The translations under genes and the position numbers were made by a program. Of a stretch of DNA of 64,000 nucleotides, positions 37,658 to 46,504 are shown piece by piece. Each line of letters starts with the position of its first letter. Within the stretch, counting starts at the first letter, position 1. This DNA is from Jiangella aurantiaca (GTDB taxonomy: Bacteria > Actinomycetota > Actinomycetes > Jiangellales > Jiangellaceae), in contig NZ_SMLB01000005.1 of the NCBI RefSeq assembly GCF_004349105.1, positions 1 through 64,000 on the forward strand, in the 5' to 3' direction. Below the pieces are notes generated by a model. That model ran no database searches, had not been told where the DNA came from, and worked only from the letters and a program-made list of their open reading frames with translations.

Positions 37658-39517
37658 GTGAACGGCGAACGGCGCACCATCGGGTCGTGGCTGCCGTGGC
37701 TGGGGGCTGCGGCGGCGTTCGTCGTGACCCTGCAGACGGCGGGCGACGTGCTGGACGTGCCGCTGAACGCGACGCCGCTCGTCGCTGTCGCGGCGGCCGC
37801 GCCGCTCGGCCTGATCACGACGCTGCCGGCGCTCGGCTGGCTGCTGTCGGCCGGGTCGGCGCTGCTGGTGTCGCGCGTCTACGACGTGGTCGATGGCGAC
37901 CCGTGGCCGTGGCCGACGGTGCACGGAGTGGTGCTGCTGGCACTGCTGTTCGCGACGGCGCTGCAGCCGCTGCCCTGGTCGCACTCCCCCGGCGACGCGG
38001 ACGGACGGGACGACCCTTCCGGGCGCCGGCGGCGATCGCGGGCGGCGACGGTGCTCGGCGAGCTCGCCGTCCCGGTCGTGGCGGCCGTCGCGACCGCGGC
38101 GCTGTTCGCCGCCTCGGTGCCCGATCACCTACGGGCCGGATGGGCGGTCGGCGCGGCGGCGGCCGGTGTGGCGGGGATGGTGGCGCGGCGCCTGCCGGTG
38201 TTCCGGGCCCTGCCGGCCGAGGCGCCGGTGTCCGCCGGCGACCTGCCCGCCCTGCTGCGCGCCGGGCTCGGCCGGGTGGCGTTCGACTGGGGTCCGCCGC
38301 CGGCCGCCGAGCCGAGCGGGGTCGCGCCGTGGGTGCGCCGCTACGTGCCGTGGCTGGCCGCGTTCGTCGTGTTCTGGGTGGCGTTGTCGACAGTCGAGGC
38401 GTCGGTCGCGATCCATCCGCTGCTGGTGCCGGTCGCCGCGATGGCGATGGCGCTGCCGGCCGGCCTGGTCGACCGGTACCCGCTCGTCGGCTGGCGCATC
38501 GCCACCGTCCTCGGCGTCGTGCTGCTCACGCTGGGCGCGCCGAGCGACGGCGAGTACGACGGCGCCTGGCCGGTGATCTTCCAGTGGATCTGGCTCGCGA
38601 CGGTGTTCTTCGTCGCCGTGCGGTACGACCGGTGGACGACGGTCTGCGTGTGGGCGATCACCATCGCGGCGATGCTCACGGGCATGGGCGACGACGCCGG
38701 CACGGCGGTCACGATGATCGTGGCGGTGACGGCGACCGCGGTCATCGGCGACCTCGTCCGCGCCCGCCGGACCACCAGCCGCGACCTCGAACGGCAGACC
38801 GAGCTCAGCGAACTGGAGAAGGCCCGCCGCACGGTCCTGGAGGAGCGCAGCCGCATCGCCCGCGACCTGCACGATGTCGTCGCGCACCACATGTCGATGG
38901 TCGTCGTGCAGGCCGAGACCGCGCCGTACCGGATCGAAGGGCTGTCCGACGACGCGCGCGCCGAGTTCGCGTCGATCAGCGGGTCGGCCCGGCAGGCGCT
39001 GGACGAGATCCGCGGCCTGCTCGGCGTGCTGCGCGGGGCGGACGAGACGGTCGCGCTGGCGCCGCAGCCGGGCCTGGCCCAGCTCGGCGACCTGGTCGAC
39101 GGCGCGCGGCGGTCCGGCGTGGCGGTCGAGTTGACGACGGCCGGGGTGCCGGTGACGGAGGTCTCGGGCGCGGTCGGACTGTCGGCGTACCGGATCGTGC
39201 AGGAGTCGCTGGCCAACGCGGTTCGGCACGCCTCCGGCACCGAGGTCACCGTCGACGTCTCGTACACGGCACAGGCGGTCGAGCTGCGGGTCCGCAACAC
39301 CGCCCCGGCAACCCCGAAGAGCGGGGCGACCAGGGCGAATGGGCACGGGCTCCCCGGCATGCGCGAGCGCGCCGCCGTGGTGGGAGGAACACTGGGCGCC
39401 GGGCCGACCGCGACGGGCGGGTTCGCCGTCACCGCCGTCCTCCCCTATCGGGCCGGCCCGCCGCCGGACCCCGACGGCGCCGAACACCACACCGACACCG
39501 AGGAGCCCGACGCATGA
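37658..39517 (+). CDS. Two-component sensor histidine kinase, NarL-system type
   Basis: A 619-residue membrane kinase. The N-terminal ~370 residues contain two blocks of several hydrophobic helices. A HisKA_3 dimerisation segment IARDLHDVVAHHMSMV (phosphorylated His in DLHD) and an ATPase domain with YRIVQESLANAVRHA and GHGLPGMRERA follow. The signal is unknown. TAGTGT at 37645-37650 sits 7 nt before the GTG, supporting a leaderless start. The stop overlaps the response-regulator ATG. Confidence 0.92.
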   Translation: MNGERRTIGSWLPWLGAAAAFVVTLQTAGDVLDVPLNATPLVAVAAAAPLGLITTLPALGWLLSAGSALLVSRVYDVVDGDPWPWPTVHGVVLLALLFATALQPLPWSHSPGDADGRDDPSGRRRRSRAATVLGELAVPVVAAVATAALFAASVPDHLRAGWAVGAAAAGVAGMVARRLPVFRALPAEAPVSAGDLPALLRAGLGRVAFDWGPPPAAEPSGVAPWVRRYVPWLAAFVVFWVALSTVEASVAIHPLLVPVAAMAMALPAGLVDRYPLVGWRIATVLGVVLLTLGAPSDGEYDGAWPVIFQWIWLATVFFVAVRYDRWTTVCVWAITIAAMLTGMGDDAGTAVTMIVAVTATAVIGDLVRARRTTSRDLERQTELSELEKARRTVLEERSRIARDLHDVVAHHMSMVVVQAETAPYRIEGLSDDARAEFASISGSARQALDEIRGLLGVLRGADETVALAPQPGLAQLGDLVDGARRSGVAVELTTAGVPVTEVSGAVGLSAYRIVQESLANAVRHASGTEVTVDVSYTAQAVELRVRNTAPATPKSGATRANGHGLPGMRERAAVVGGTLGAGPTATGGFAVTAVLPYRAGPPPDPDGAEHHTDTEEPDA

Positions 39518-40179
39518 CGACGCGGGTGCTGATCGTGGACGACCAGGCGATGGTGCGGGAGGGGTTCGGGGCGTTGCTCGCCGCGCAGGACGACCTGGAG
39601 GTGGTCGGGAGCGCGGCCAACGGGGCCGAGGCGGTCGACGCGGTGTGGAGGAAGCACCCGGACGTGGTGTTGATGGACGTGCGGATGCCGGTACTGGACG
39701 GGCTGGAGGCGACCCGGCGCATCCTCAAGGCGCCCGGCGACCAGCACCCCAGGGTGATCATGCTCACCACGTTCGACCTCGACGACTACGTGTACGAGGC
39801 GCTGCGGGCCGGCGCCAGCGGCTTCCTGCTCAAGGACGCGCCGGCCGCCGACCTCGTGCACGCCGTCCGGGTGGTGGCGGCCGGCGACGCGCTGCTGGCG
39901 CCGTCGATCACGCGCACCTTGATCGCCGACTTCGCCCGCCGCCCGCAACAGAACCGGCCCCGGCCCGAGCAGCTGCGGGTGCTGACCCCGCGCGAGACCG
40001 AGGTGCTCAAGCTCATCGCCGCCGGCCGGTCGAACGGCGAGATCGCCGACACGCTCGTGCTGGCCGAGCAGACGGTCAAGACGCACGTCAGCCGGATCCT
40101 CATGAAGCTCGACCTGCGCGACCGCGCCCAGGCCGTCGTCGTCGCCTACGAGACCGGACTGGTGCAGCCAGGCGGCTGA
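39514..40179 (+). CDS. NarL/FixJ-type response regulator
   Basis: A 221-residue regulator. The receiver domain (3-120) has acidic residues VDDQ and phosphoacceptor aspartate in VVLMDVRMP (~54). A LuxR-type helix-turn-helix (about 150-210) has LTPRETEVLKLIAAGRSNGEIA. It overlaps the kinase by 4 nt and is its partner. The regulon is unknown; the divergent phospholipase promoter is an obvious candidate. Confidence 0.94.
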   Translation: MTTRVLIVDDQAMVREGFGALLAAQDDLEVVGSAANGAEAVDAVWRKHPDVVLMDVRMPVLDGLEATRRILKAPGDQHPRVIMLTTFDLDDYVYEALRAGASGFLLKDAPAADLVHAVRVVAAGDALLAPSITRTLIADFARRPQQNRPRPEQLRVLTPRETEVLKLIAAGRSNGEIADTLVLAEQTVKTHVSRILMKLDLRDRAQAVVVAYETGLVQPGG

Positions 40180-40191
40180 ACACCGAGATCC

Positions 40192-40209
40192 CTGCCCGAT
40201 TCCGGGCAG
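40192..40209 (+). terminator. Short hairpin after the two-component system
   Basis: CTGCCCG (40192-40198) and CGGGCAG (40203-40209) pair around the 4-nt loop attc, followed by attctt. It sits 12 bp past the response-regulator stop. Confidence 0.55.
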
Positions 40210-40250
40210 ATTCTTGGCGATCCGCCCGTCGTCCGGGCATGGTGTGACCC

Positions 40251-40517
40251 GTGACCCACACCGCCGCGGATCTCGTCGAGCAGATCATCCGGTCGACGGG
40301 GCTGCCGGCCGGCGAGGTACGGCGGATCGTCGCCGACGTCGCGGCGTACTTCTCCGAACCGGTCGAGGAGTACGTGCGGCGACGCCACCACGAGCTGCGG
40401 CTGCGCGGCGGTAAGAACGAGGAGATCTTCGAGCGCATCCGGGCCGAACTGACTCATCGGCCGGTCCGCGCGCCCGAACTGTCGGCCCGGCAGCTGCGCC
40501 GCATCGTCTACGGCTGA
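40251..40517 (+). CDS. Small conserved hypothetical protein
   Basis: An 88-residue basic helical protein with VEEYVRRRHHELRLRGGKNEEIFERI and a C-terminal LSARQLRRIVYG. I recall similar small proteins in other bacteria with the same ending but know no function. The GTG start has no clear ribosome site. It lies 67 bp before glmS in the same direction. The pattern of conserved arginines suggests nucleic-acid or ribosome binding, which is only a guess. Confidence 0.6.
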   Translation: MTHTAADLVEQIIRSTGLPAGEVRRIVADVAAYFSEPVEEYVRRRHHELRLRGGKNEEIFERIRAELTHRPVRAPELSARQLRRIVYG

Positions 40518-40584
40518 CGCCGTCCCCTGGCCGCATCCCGGCCCACCCGATTAGACACCAACCCAACGAGAGGACCACGCGACC

Positions 40585-42408
40585 ATGTGCGGAATCGTCG
40601 GATACGTCGGCGCGAAGCCGGCCGCCCCCATCCTGGTCGACGGCCTGGCGCGGCTGGAGTACCGCGGCTACGACTCCGCCGGCGTCGCCGTCCTGGGACC
40701 GAGCGAGATCAGGCTGCACCGCGACGCCGTCCGGGTGCGCGAGCTGGAGGCGTCGCTGCCGAAGCGGTTCGGCGGCAAGGTCGGCATCGGCCACACCCGC
40801 TGGGCCACGCACGGCGTCCCGTCACAGCGCAACGCCCACCCGCAGCTCAGCGCCGACGGCCGGGTCGCGGTCGTGCACAACGGCATCATCGACAACGCCG
40901 CTCAGCTGCGCGCCGAGTTGACGGCTGACGGCGTCGAGCTGAGCTCCGACACCGACACCGAGGTGCTGGCGCACCTCATCTCCCGAGCCCGGACGAGCAA
41001 CGGCTCCCTGGAGGACGCCGTCCTCGCGACCCTCGACCGCATCGAGGGCACCTACGGCCTCGCCGTCCTCGACCAGGCGCACCCGGACCGCATCGTCGTC
41101 GCCCGCAACGGCAGCCCGATCATCATCGGCATCGGCGACCGCGAGATGCATGTCGCCAGCGACACCGCCGCCCTGGTCCGCTACACCCGCCAGGTCGTCC
41201 ACCTCGACGACGGCGAGCTGGCCACGCTGCGCGCCGACGGCTACCAGACGTTCACCCGCAACGCCCGCACCACGAAGACCGCGGTCACCGTCGACTGGGA
41301 CGCTTCCGACTACGGCACCGACGGCCACGAACACTTCATGCACAAGGAGATCGCCGAGCAGCCCGACGCCGTCCGCCGCGTCCTCAAGGGCCGGCTGGAC
41401 GAGCGGTTCCACACCGTCCGCCTCGGCGGCCTGGAGATGGACGCCCGTGAGCTGCGCGAGTTCCGCCGGGTCAAGATCCTCGGCTGCGGCTCGGCCTACT
41501 ACGCCGGGCAGGCCGGCGCGCAGTTCATCGAGGAGGTCGCCCGCATCCCGGCCGACGCCGAGCCGGCCTCGGAGTTCCGCTACCGCAACCCGGTCATCGA
41601 GAAGGACACCCTCTACGTCGCCGTCAGCCAGTCCGGTGAGACGTACGACACGCTGGTCGCCGTCCAGGAGCTGAAGCGGAAGGGCGGCCGGGTGATCGGC
41701 CTGGTCAACGCGGTCGGGTCGAGCATCGCGCGCGAGTGCGACGGGGGCGTCTACCTGCACGCCGGCCCGGAGGTCGCGGTCGCCTCGACGAAGGCGCTGA
41801 CGAACATGCTGGTCGGGTTCGCGCTGCTCGGCCTGCACCTGGGCCGCATCCGCGACGTCTCACCGGCAGACGGGCGCCGCCTCATCACCGCGCTGCAGGC
41901 GCTGCCGGAGCAGATCGAGGCGATCCTCGACGGCGAGCCGCACCTGGCCGCCGTCGCGAAGGAGCTGGCACAGGCGCCGAGTCTGTTCTTCGTCGGCCGC
42001 ACCCGCGGCTTCCCGGTCGCCCGCGAGGGCGCGCAGAAACTCAAGGAGATCTCCTACCGGCACGCCGAGGCGTACCAGACGTCCGAGCTCAAGCACGGGC
42101 CGCTGGCGCTGGTCGGGCCGGAGCTGCCGACCGTCGCGATCGTCCCCGACGACGAGCTGCTCGACCGCAACCTCGGCGCGCTGCAGGAGATCACCGCACG
42201 GTCCGGTCCACTGGTCGTGGTGACGCACGACGGCGTCGACCTCGGCGTCGTGGCCGGCCAGGTGATCACCGTGCCGAAGAGCGAGCCGGAGCTGGACCCG
42301 CTGCTGCTGACGATCCCGCTCCAGCTGCTCGCCTACCACGCCGCCCTGACGCTCGGCCACGACGTCGACAAGCCCCGCAACCTCGCGAAGTCGGTCACCG
42401 TCGAGTAG
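40585..42408 (+). CDS. glmS: Glutamine-fructose-6-phosphate aminotransferase
   Basis: A 607-residue isomerising amidotransferase that makes glucosamine-6-phosphate for cell-wall synthesis. The N-terminal nucleophile is C2 in MCGIVGYVG. The glutaminase motifs RWATHG and NGIIDN and the two SIS domains with GCGSAYYAG, SQSGETYDT and KELAQAPSLFFVGR are intact. The ATG has a GAGAGGA ribosome site, and TAGACA at ~40552 may be the -10. No glmS ribozyme is visible. Confidence 0.97.
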   Translation: MCGIVGYVGAKPAAPILVDGLARLEYRGYDSAGVAVLGPSEIRLHRDAVRVRELEASLPKRFGGKVGIGHTRWATHGVPSQRNAHPQLSADGRVAVVHNGIIDNAAQLRAELTADGVELSSDTDTEVLAHLISRARTSNGSLEDAVLATLDRIEGTYGLAVLDQAHPDRIVVARNGSPIIIGIGDREMHVASDTAALVRYTRQVVHLDDGELATLRADGYQTFTRNARTTKTAVTVDWDASDYGTDGHEHFMHKEIAEQPDAVRRVLKGRLDERFHTVRLGGLEMDARELREFRRVKILGCGSAYYAGQAGAQFIEEVARIPADAEPASEFRYRNPVIEKDTLYVAVSQSGETYDTLVAVQELKRKGGRVIGLVNAVGSSIARECDGGVYLHAGPEVAVASTKALTNMLVGFALLGLHLGRIRDVSPADGRRLITALQALPEQIEAILDGEPHLAAVAKELAQAPSLFFVGRTRGFPVAREGAQKLKEISYRHAEAYQTSELKHGPLALVGPELPTVAIVPDDELLDRNLGALQEITARSGPLVVVTHDGVDLGVVAGQVITVPKSEPELDPLLLTIPLQLLAYHAALTLGHDVDKPRNLAKSVTVE

Positions 42409-42726
42409 GGCGTCCGCTCAACGTGATCGTTCCAGCTCTTCGACCCGATCCGTGGGTCGGTCGCGACCGGTTCGCCGGAGGATGCAGCGTTGGCCGGGGC
42501 TGCGGCGTTGGCCGTCCCCATGCTGGCCATTCTCTTGGCCGCGCACCCGCGCCTCAAGCGGACTGTTGGGCGCTTCGCGCGGCGATGACCGCTTGACCCG
42601 CAGCTCCGCGGCCCTGGGCGCTATCAGGGGGACGGGGCGAGTCTGGGCACACCTCGACCCGCGCCGGCGTGGTTCGGTGTGCCGGCGGTGGCTGTGGACA
42701 GCGTTGATCATCAACGATCGCGTACA

Positions 42727-42790
42727 TCACCAGGATCACCCGAGCCTCAACACGATTGCAGGCGTGTTGAGGCTCGGGTAATCCTGGTGA
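42727..42790. repeat. REP-like hairpin, copy A
   Basis: Left arm TCACCAGGAT plus ACCCGAGCCTCAACACG pairs with the right arm over 27 bp, with one C.A mismatch and an 8-nt loop attgcagg. It shares arms and loop (attgca) with the element at 56398-56465, so this is a dispersed repeat rather than a simple terminator. Confidence 0.75.
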
Positions 42791-42830
42791 CGGCCCCACG
42801 AACGCCGCGCCGCCCTTCTGTGGACACCCG

Positions 42831-42880
42831 TGATCATCAACCTTTGGTGCTGCTCAGACGACGCAGAAGGTTGATGATCA
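42831..42880. terminator. TGATCATC-type hairpin at a convergent gene end
   Basis: TGATCATCAACCTT (42831-42844) pairs perfectly with 42867-42880 across a 22-nt loop. It lies 14 bp past the stop of the LLM oxidoreductase and shares its outer arm with the hairpin at 49977. Probable terminator for that gene. Confidence 0.6.
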
Positions 42881-42894
42881 AGGGGGCCCGAGCG

Positions 42895-43818
42895 TCAGGC
42901 GACGTGCGGGGCGACCTCGGCCGCGATCAGCTCCAGGTGGTCGAGGTCGCCGAGGTCCAGGATCTGCAGGTAGACCCGGCCGCCGCCCAGCTCGCGGATG
43001 GCGTTGATGCCGTCGACCACCTCCTGCGGCGTGCCGGCCAGGCCGTTCCTCCGCACCTCGGCCGGCTCGCGCCCGATGGCGGCCGCACGGCGGGCGAACT
43101 CCGCCTCGTCGGCCCCGACGCACGCCACCAGTGCGACCGAGTAGACCAGCGAGTCGGGGTCGCGACCAGCCTCCTCACACGCCTTGCGCACGGCCAGGAA
43201 CCGATCGCCGATCTCCGCCTTCGGCGGGAACGAGGTGTTGTACTCGGCGGCATACTTCGCGGCCAGCGCAGGCGTGCGGCGTGGGCCGTTGCCGCCGACG
43301 ATGAGCGGCACCGGCTGCTGCACCGGCTTCGGCAGCCCCGGGGAATCAGACACCGTGTAGTGCGAGCCCGAGAAGTCGAACGTCGAGCCGGTCGGGGTGT
43401 TCCACAGCCCGGTGATGACGGCGAACTGCTCCTCGAGCAGGCCGAATCGCTTCTCCGGGAACGGGATGCCGTAGGCCGCGTGCTCCTGCGCGTACCAGCC
43501 CGCGCCCAGCCCCAGCTCGACCCGGCCGCCGGACATCTGGTCGACCTGCGCGACCTGGATGGCCAGCACGCCGGGGTGCCGGAACGTCGCCGACGACACC
43601 AGCGTGCCCAGCCGGATGCGCGACGTCTCGCGGGCCAGCCCGGCCAGCGTCGTCCACGCGTCGGTCGGGCCGGGCAGTCCGCTGACGCCGCCCATCTTCA
43701 GGTAATGGTCGGACCGGAAGAAGGCGTCGAAGCCGAGCCGCTCGGTCGCCTGTGCGACGGCGAGGAGGTCGTCATAACTCGCGCCCTGTTGGGGCTCGGT
43801 GAAGATCCGCAGCTGCAT
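42895..43818 (-). CDS. LLM-class F420-dependent oxidoreductase
   Basis: A 307-residue TIM-barrel protein of the luciferase-like monooxygenase class. It has GFDAFFRSDHYLKMGG, a LGAGWYAQEHAAYGIPFP segment and PVPLIVGGNGPRRTPALAAKYA, typical of actinobacterial F420-dependent enzymes. Flavin use cannot be excluded. The substrate is unknown. It is monocistronic, running toward glmS. Confidence 0.87.
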   Translation of the reverse strand: MQLRIFTEPQQGASYDDLLAVAQATERLGFDAFFRSDHYLKMGGVSGLPGPTDAWTTLAGLARETSRIRLGTLVSSATFRHPGVLAIQVAQVDQMSGGRVELGLGAGWYAQEHAAYGIPFPEKRFGLLEEQFAVITGLWNTPTGSTFDFSGSHYTVSDSPGLPKPVQQPVPLIVGGNGPRRTPALAAKYAAEYNTSFPPKAEIGDRFLAVRKACEEAGRDPDSLVYSVALVACVGADEAEFARRAAAIGREPAEVRRNGLAGTPQEVVDGINAIRELGGGRVYLQILDLGDLDHLELIAAEVAPHVA

Positions 43819-43897
43819 GGGTCCAGCCTCTCATCCGGGGACAGACGTCAGACCTCGCGGTCGGCTGCCAGGCCTTCACGACCCTGCCGGCGTCGGC

Positions 43898-45034
43898 TCA
43901 GAGCCAGTCCTTCTTCCGGAAGATCACGAACAGGGCGGCGCAGACGAACGCCATGAGCAGCAGCGCGAACGGGTAACCGAACGCCCAGTGCGTCTCAGGC
44001 ATGTTGTCGAAGTTCATGCCGTAGATGGTCCCGACGAGCGTCGGCGCGAACAGGATGGCGGCCCAGGCGGAGATCTTCTTGAGCTCCTCGTTCTGCTCGA
44101 AGCTGGCCTCGGTCAGCGACTTCATCTCCTCGTTCTGCTGCTGCGTCACCAGCGTCGCGTTGACGGCCAGGATGTCGGAGAGCACCTGGCGGAAGCTGTC
44201 GACCCGCTCCGTCACCTCCGTGACATGGTCGGCGACGTCGCGCAGGTAACGCTGCAGCTCCTCGTCGGTGCCGTACTTCTCGAAGCCGCCCTCGAGCCCG
44301 GACATCATGCTGGCCAGCGGCCGGGTGGCCCGCTGGAACTCCAGCACCTCGCGCGACAGCTCGTAGATGCGCCGCGACACCTTGGGGTCGCGGCCGAACA
44401 CCTGCACCTCGATCTCGTCGACGTCGTTGCTGACGCCGTTGACCACCGGGACGTAGCCGTCGACGACGGAGTCGAGGACGGCGTACAGCACGGCCTCGGG
44501 TCCGAGGCGCAGCAGGTCGGGATCGTCCTCCATGCGCCGGCGGACCGACGACAGATTGGGCGCCGCGCCGTGCCGGACGGTGATGACGAACCCGGGCCCG
44601 ACGAACAGGTGCAGCTCGGCGAAGTCGACCTCCTCGACGGCGTCGAGGTAACGCGCCGCACGCAGCACCACGAACAGGGTCTCGCCGTAGCGCTCCAGCT
44701 TGGGTCGCTGGTGCGCCTCCATGGCGTCCTCGACGGCCAGCGGATGCAGGTCGAACTCGTCGGCCAGCGACAACAGCTCGGCGTCGCTGGGCTTGTAGAG
44801 CCCGATCCACGCCATCGCCTCGGCGTCGGTGCGCAGCTGGCGGTACGTCTCGGCCAGCGAGCTGGGCGTGCTGATGCGCTTGCCGTCGCGGTACAGCGCG
44901 GCGTCGACGATGCTCGACCGGGGCTCAGTGGCCTCCGGCTCCTCGGTGGAGTGGTCGGTCACCGAGTTGCCCCGGCCCTGACGGCGCAGGGCGGGGGGGA
45001 TGACGCGCAAGGCGCGCTGACGACGAGGAGGCAT
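43898..45034 (-). CDS. corA: CorA-family magnesium/cobalt channel
   Basis: A 378-residue CorA channel. A cytoplasmic acidic/helical domain with a long coiled coil (about 225-310) leads to two C-terminal helices and the signature YGMNFDNMPE in the loop between them. The C-terminus is basic (FRKKDWL). It carries Mg2+ and perhaps Co2+ into the cell. ATG 45034 follows GGGAG at 7 nt. Upstream is a ~170-nt leader with a short ORF, so translation-linked control is likely. Confidence 0.93.
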   Translation of the reverse strand: MPPRRQRALRVIPPALRRQGRGNSVTDHSTEEPEATEPRSSIVDAALYRDGKRISTPSSLAETYRQLRTDAEAMAWIGLYKPSDAELLSLADEFDLHPLAVEDAMEAHQRPKLERYGETLFVVLRAARYLDAVEEVDFAELHLFVGPGFVITVRHGAAPNLSSVRRRMEDDPDLLRLGPEAVLYAVLDSVVDGYVPVVNGVSNDVDEIEVQVFGRDPKVSRRIYELSREVLEFQRATRPLASMMSGLEGGFEKYGTDEELQRYLRDVADHVTEVTERVDSFRQVLSDILAVNATLVTQQQNEEMKSLTEASFEQNEELKKISAWAAILFAPTLVGTIYGMNFDNMPETHWAFGYPFALLLMAFVCAALFVIFRKKDWL

Positions 45035-45107
45035 GGCGTCGCTCCCATAGCGGTGAGGCGGACGGAGACGGGTGTCGAGGAACGCAGGAACACCCGGCCG
45101 TCGGACA

Positions 45108-45164
45108 TCAGGTGTCCTCGGCCTCGGCGTCCTGCGTCGCATGACTAGGAGGCTCACTGCGCAT
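45108..45164 (-). CDS. Leader ORF upstream of corA (18 codons)
   Basis: Encodes MRSEPPSHATQDAEAEDT, ending 73 nt before the corA start. It has a strong GGGAGGTGAGG ribosome site. A hairpin with GAGGCT/AGCCTC arms (45149-45154 and 45068-like partner at 45168-45173) spans its ATG. The peptide has a PP pair followed by five acidic residues in seven, features that destabilise ribosomes when Mg2+ is low, as in the enterobacterial MgtL and CorL leaders. TATTCT (45209-45214, minus strand) is a plausible -10. The leader role is inferred. Confidence 0.5.
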   Translation of the reverse strand: MRSEPPSHATQDAEAEDT

Positions 45165-45239
45165 GGCAGCCTCACCTCCCGTTACGTCGCTCTGGTTCGC
45201 CGCCGTCAAGAATAGTCCACGGGCGGCCGGGACGGGCGA

Positions 45240-46454
45240 TCAGCTCACGGGATGCAAGATCGCGACGCACTCGACGTGGTGCGTCATCGGGAACAGGTCG
45301 AACGCGCGCAGGCCGGTGAGGCGGTAACCGAGACCGGCGAACGTGGCGAGGTCGCGGGCAAGCGCGGCCGGATCGCAGGCCACGTAAGCGACGACCCGCG
45401 GTGCGCGCTCGGCGATCCGGCCGACGACGGCGGCCTTGGCCCCCTCGCGCGGCGGGTCCAGCACGACGACGTCGACGGTGTCGGGCACGCCCGCCGGCCC
45501 CGTCCCGGCCAGCACCCGGTCGACCCGGCCGGCCAGCAGCCGCACCCACGGGACGTCGTGCAGGTTGCGCTTCGCGTCGGCGACCGCCTGGCGCGACCCC
45601 TCGACGCCCACGAGCGTCCCGGACCGGCCGACCAATGGCGCCAGCGCGCCGGCGAACAGGCCCACGCCACAGTAGAGGTCCAGCGCCGACTCGCCGGGCC
45701 GGGCCTGGACGCCGTCCAGCACGGCACCGACGAGCGTGGCCGCCGCACCCGGGTGGACCTGCCAGAACCCGCCGCCGCTGACCCGCCAGCGCCGGTCGGC
45801 GGCCTCCTCGACGACGTACCCGCGGCCCTCGACGACCTCACCGTCGACCAGGAGCTGCCGCTCCCCGGTGTTCGCCGCGACCACCTCGACCGACGACGCG
45901 CCAGGCCACTCGCCGTCCTCGACGCGGGCCGCCCGGACGTCGGGGTGCGCGATGCGGCAGTAGTCGATCGGCACGACCTCGTGTGACCGGTGCGCCCGCA
46001 GCCCGGCCCGTCCGATCGCGTCGACGGCGTAGGTGACGCGGGTCCGCCAGCCCAGGCCGTCGTCGTGGCCGGCCGAGGTACGCTTCTCAGCCGAGGCCGG
46101 AGATCGAATTGCCACCGGCTCCACCTCGACCGGCCAGTCGATGCCGGCCAGCCGGGACAGCTGCTCGGCGACGACGGCCGCCTTCAGCCGCCGCTGCGAC
46201 GGCAGTGCGGCGTGCTGCCAGTCGCAGCCGCCGCACTTCCCAGGCCCGGCCCACGGGCACGGCGGTGTGACGCGGTCCGGCGACGGCGTCAGGACGGCGA
46301 CGGCGTCGGCGCGCCAGAACCGGTCCTCCGTGCCGCCCTCGGTGACCCGGATCCGGACCCGCTCGCCGGGCAGCGCGTGCCGGACGAAGACCGCGCGGCC
46401 CTCGTGCCGGGCCACGCAGACGCCGCCGTGCGCGACGGGGCCGACGTCGACCAC
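45240..46454 (-). CDS. TRAM-domain RNA m5U methyltransferase, TrmA/RlmD family
   Basis: A protein of about 404 residues: TRAM domain (1-60), a cluster-type cysteine set (C66, C74, C77 in CPWAGPGKCGGC, plus a later C in DYCRIAHP), then an SAM methyltransferase domain with LDLYCGVGLFAGAL. The catalytic cysteine is in YVACDPAALARD and the base glutamate in HHVECVA. It methylates uridine in tRNA or rRNA; the target is not clear. GTG 46454 is the only nearby in-frame start, but its ribosome site is poorly spaced. Confidence 0.88.
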   Translation of the reverse strand: MVDVGPVAHGGVCVARHEGRAVFVRHALPGERVRIRVTEGGTEDRFWRADAVAVLTPSPDRVTPPCPWAGPGKCGGCDWQHAALPSQRRLKAAVVAEQLSRLAGIDWPVEVEPVAIRSPASAEKRTSAGHDDGLGWRTRVTYAVDAIGRAGLRAHRSHEVVPIDYCRIAHPDVRAARVEDGEWPGASSVEVVAANTGERQLLVDGEVVEGRGYVVEEAADRRWRVSGGGFWQVHPGAAATLVGAVLDGVQARPGESALDLYCGVGLFAGALAPLVGRSGTLVGVEGSRQAVADAKRNLHDVPWVRLLAGRVDRVLAGTGPAGVPDTVDVVVLDPPREGAKAAVVGRIAERAPRVVAYVACDPAALARDLATFAGLGYRLTGLRAFDLFPMTHHVECVAILHPVS

Positions 46455-46504
46455 GGCCTCCGTGCCGACGACGGAGTCGCCCCGGACAGTGCGCGTCCGC
46501 CCGC

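Larger units (their letters stand above)
42409..42894. other. 486-bp gene-free, repeat-rich interval
   Basis: No convincing gene lies between glmS and the convergent LLM oxidoreductase. The interval holds the palindrome GTTGATCATCAAC (42703-42715), a REP-like hairpin (42727-42790) and a TGATCATC-type hairpin (42831-42880). A 109-codon open frame here is Trp/Arg-rich and runs through the hairpin, so it is not called. The first ~290 bp show no clear signals. Confidence 0.6.

Noticed and set aside
42452-42781. 109-codon open frame after glmS
   Set aside because: Trp/Arg-rich composition, no ribosome site, and it runs through a REP-like hairpin.
45035-45239. M-box or ykkC-type riboswitch in the corA leader
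   Set aside because: GGTGAGGCT resembles part of an M-box, but the other conserved loops cannot be found; the short ORF explains the sequence better.
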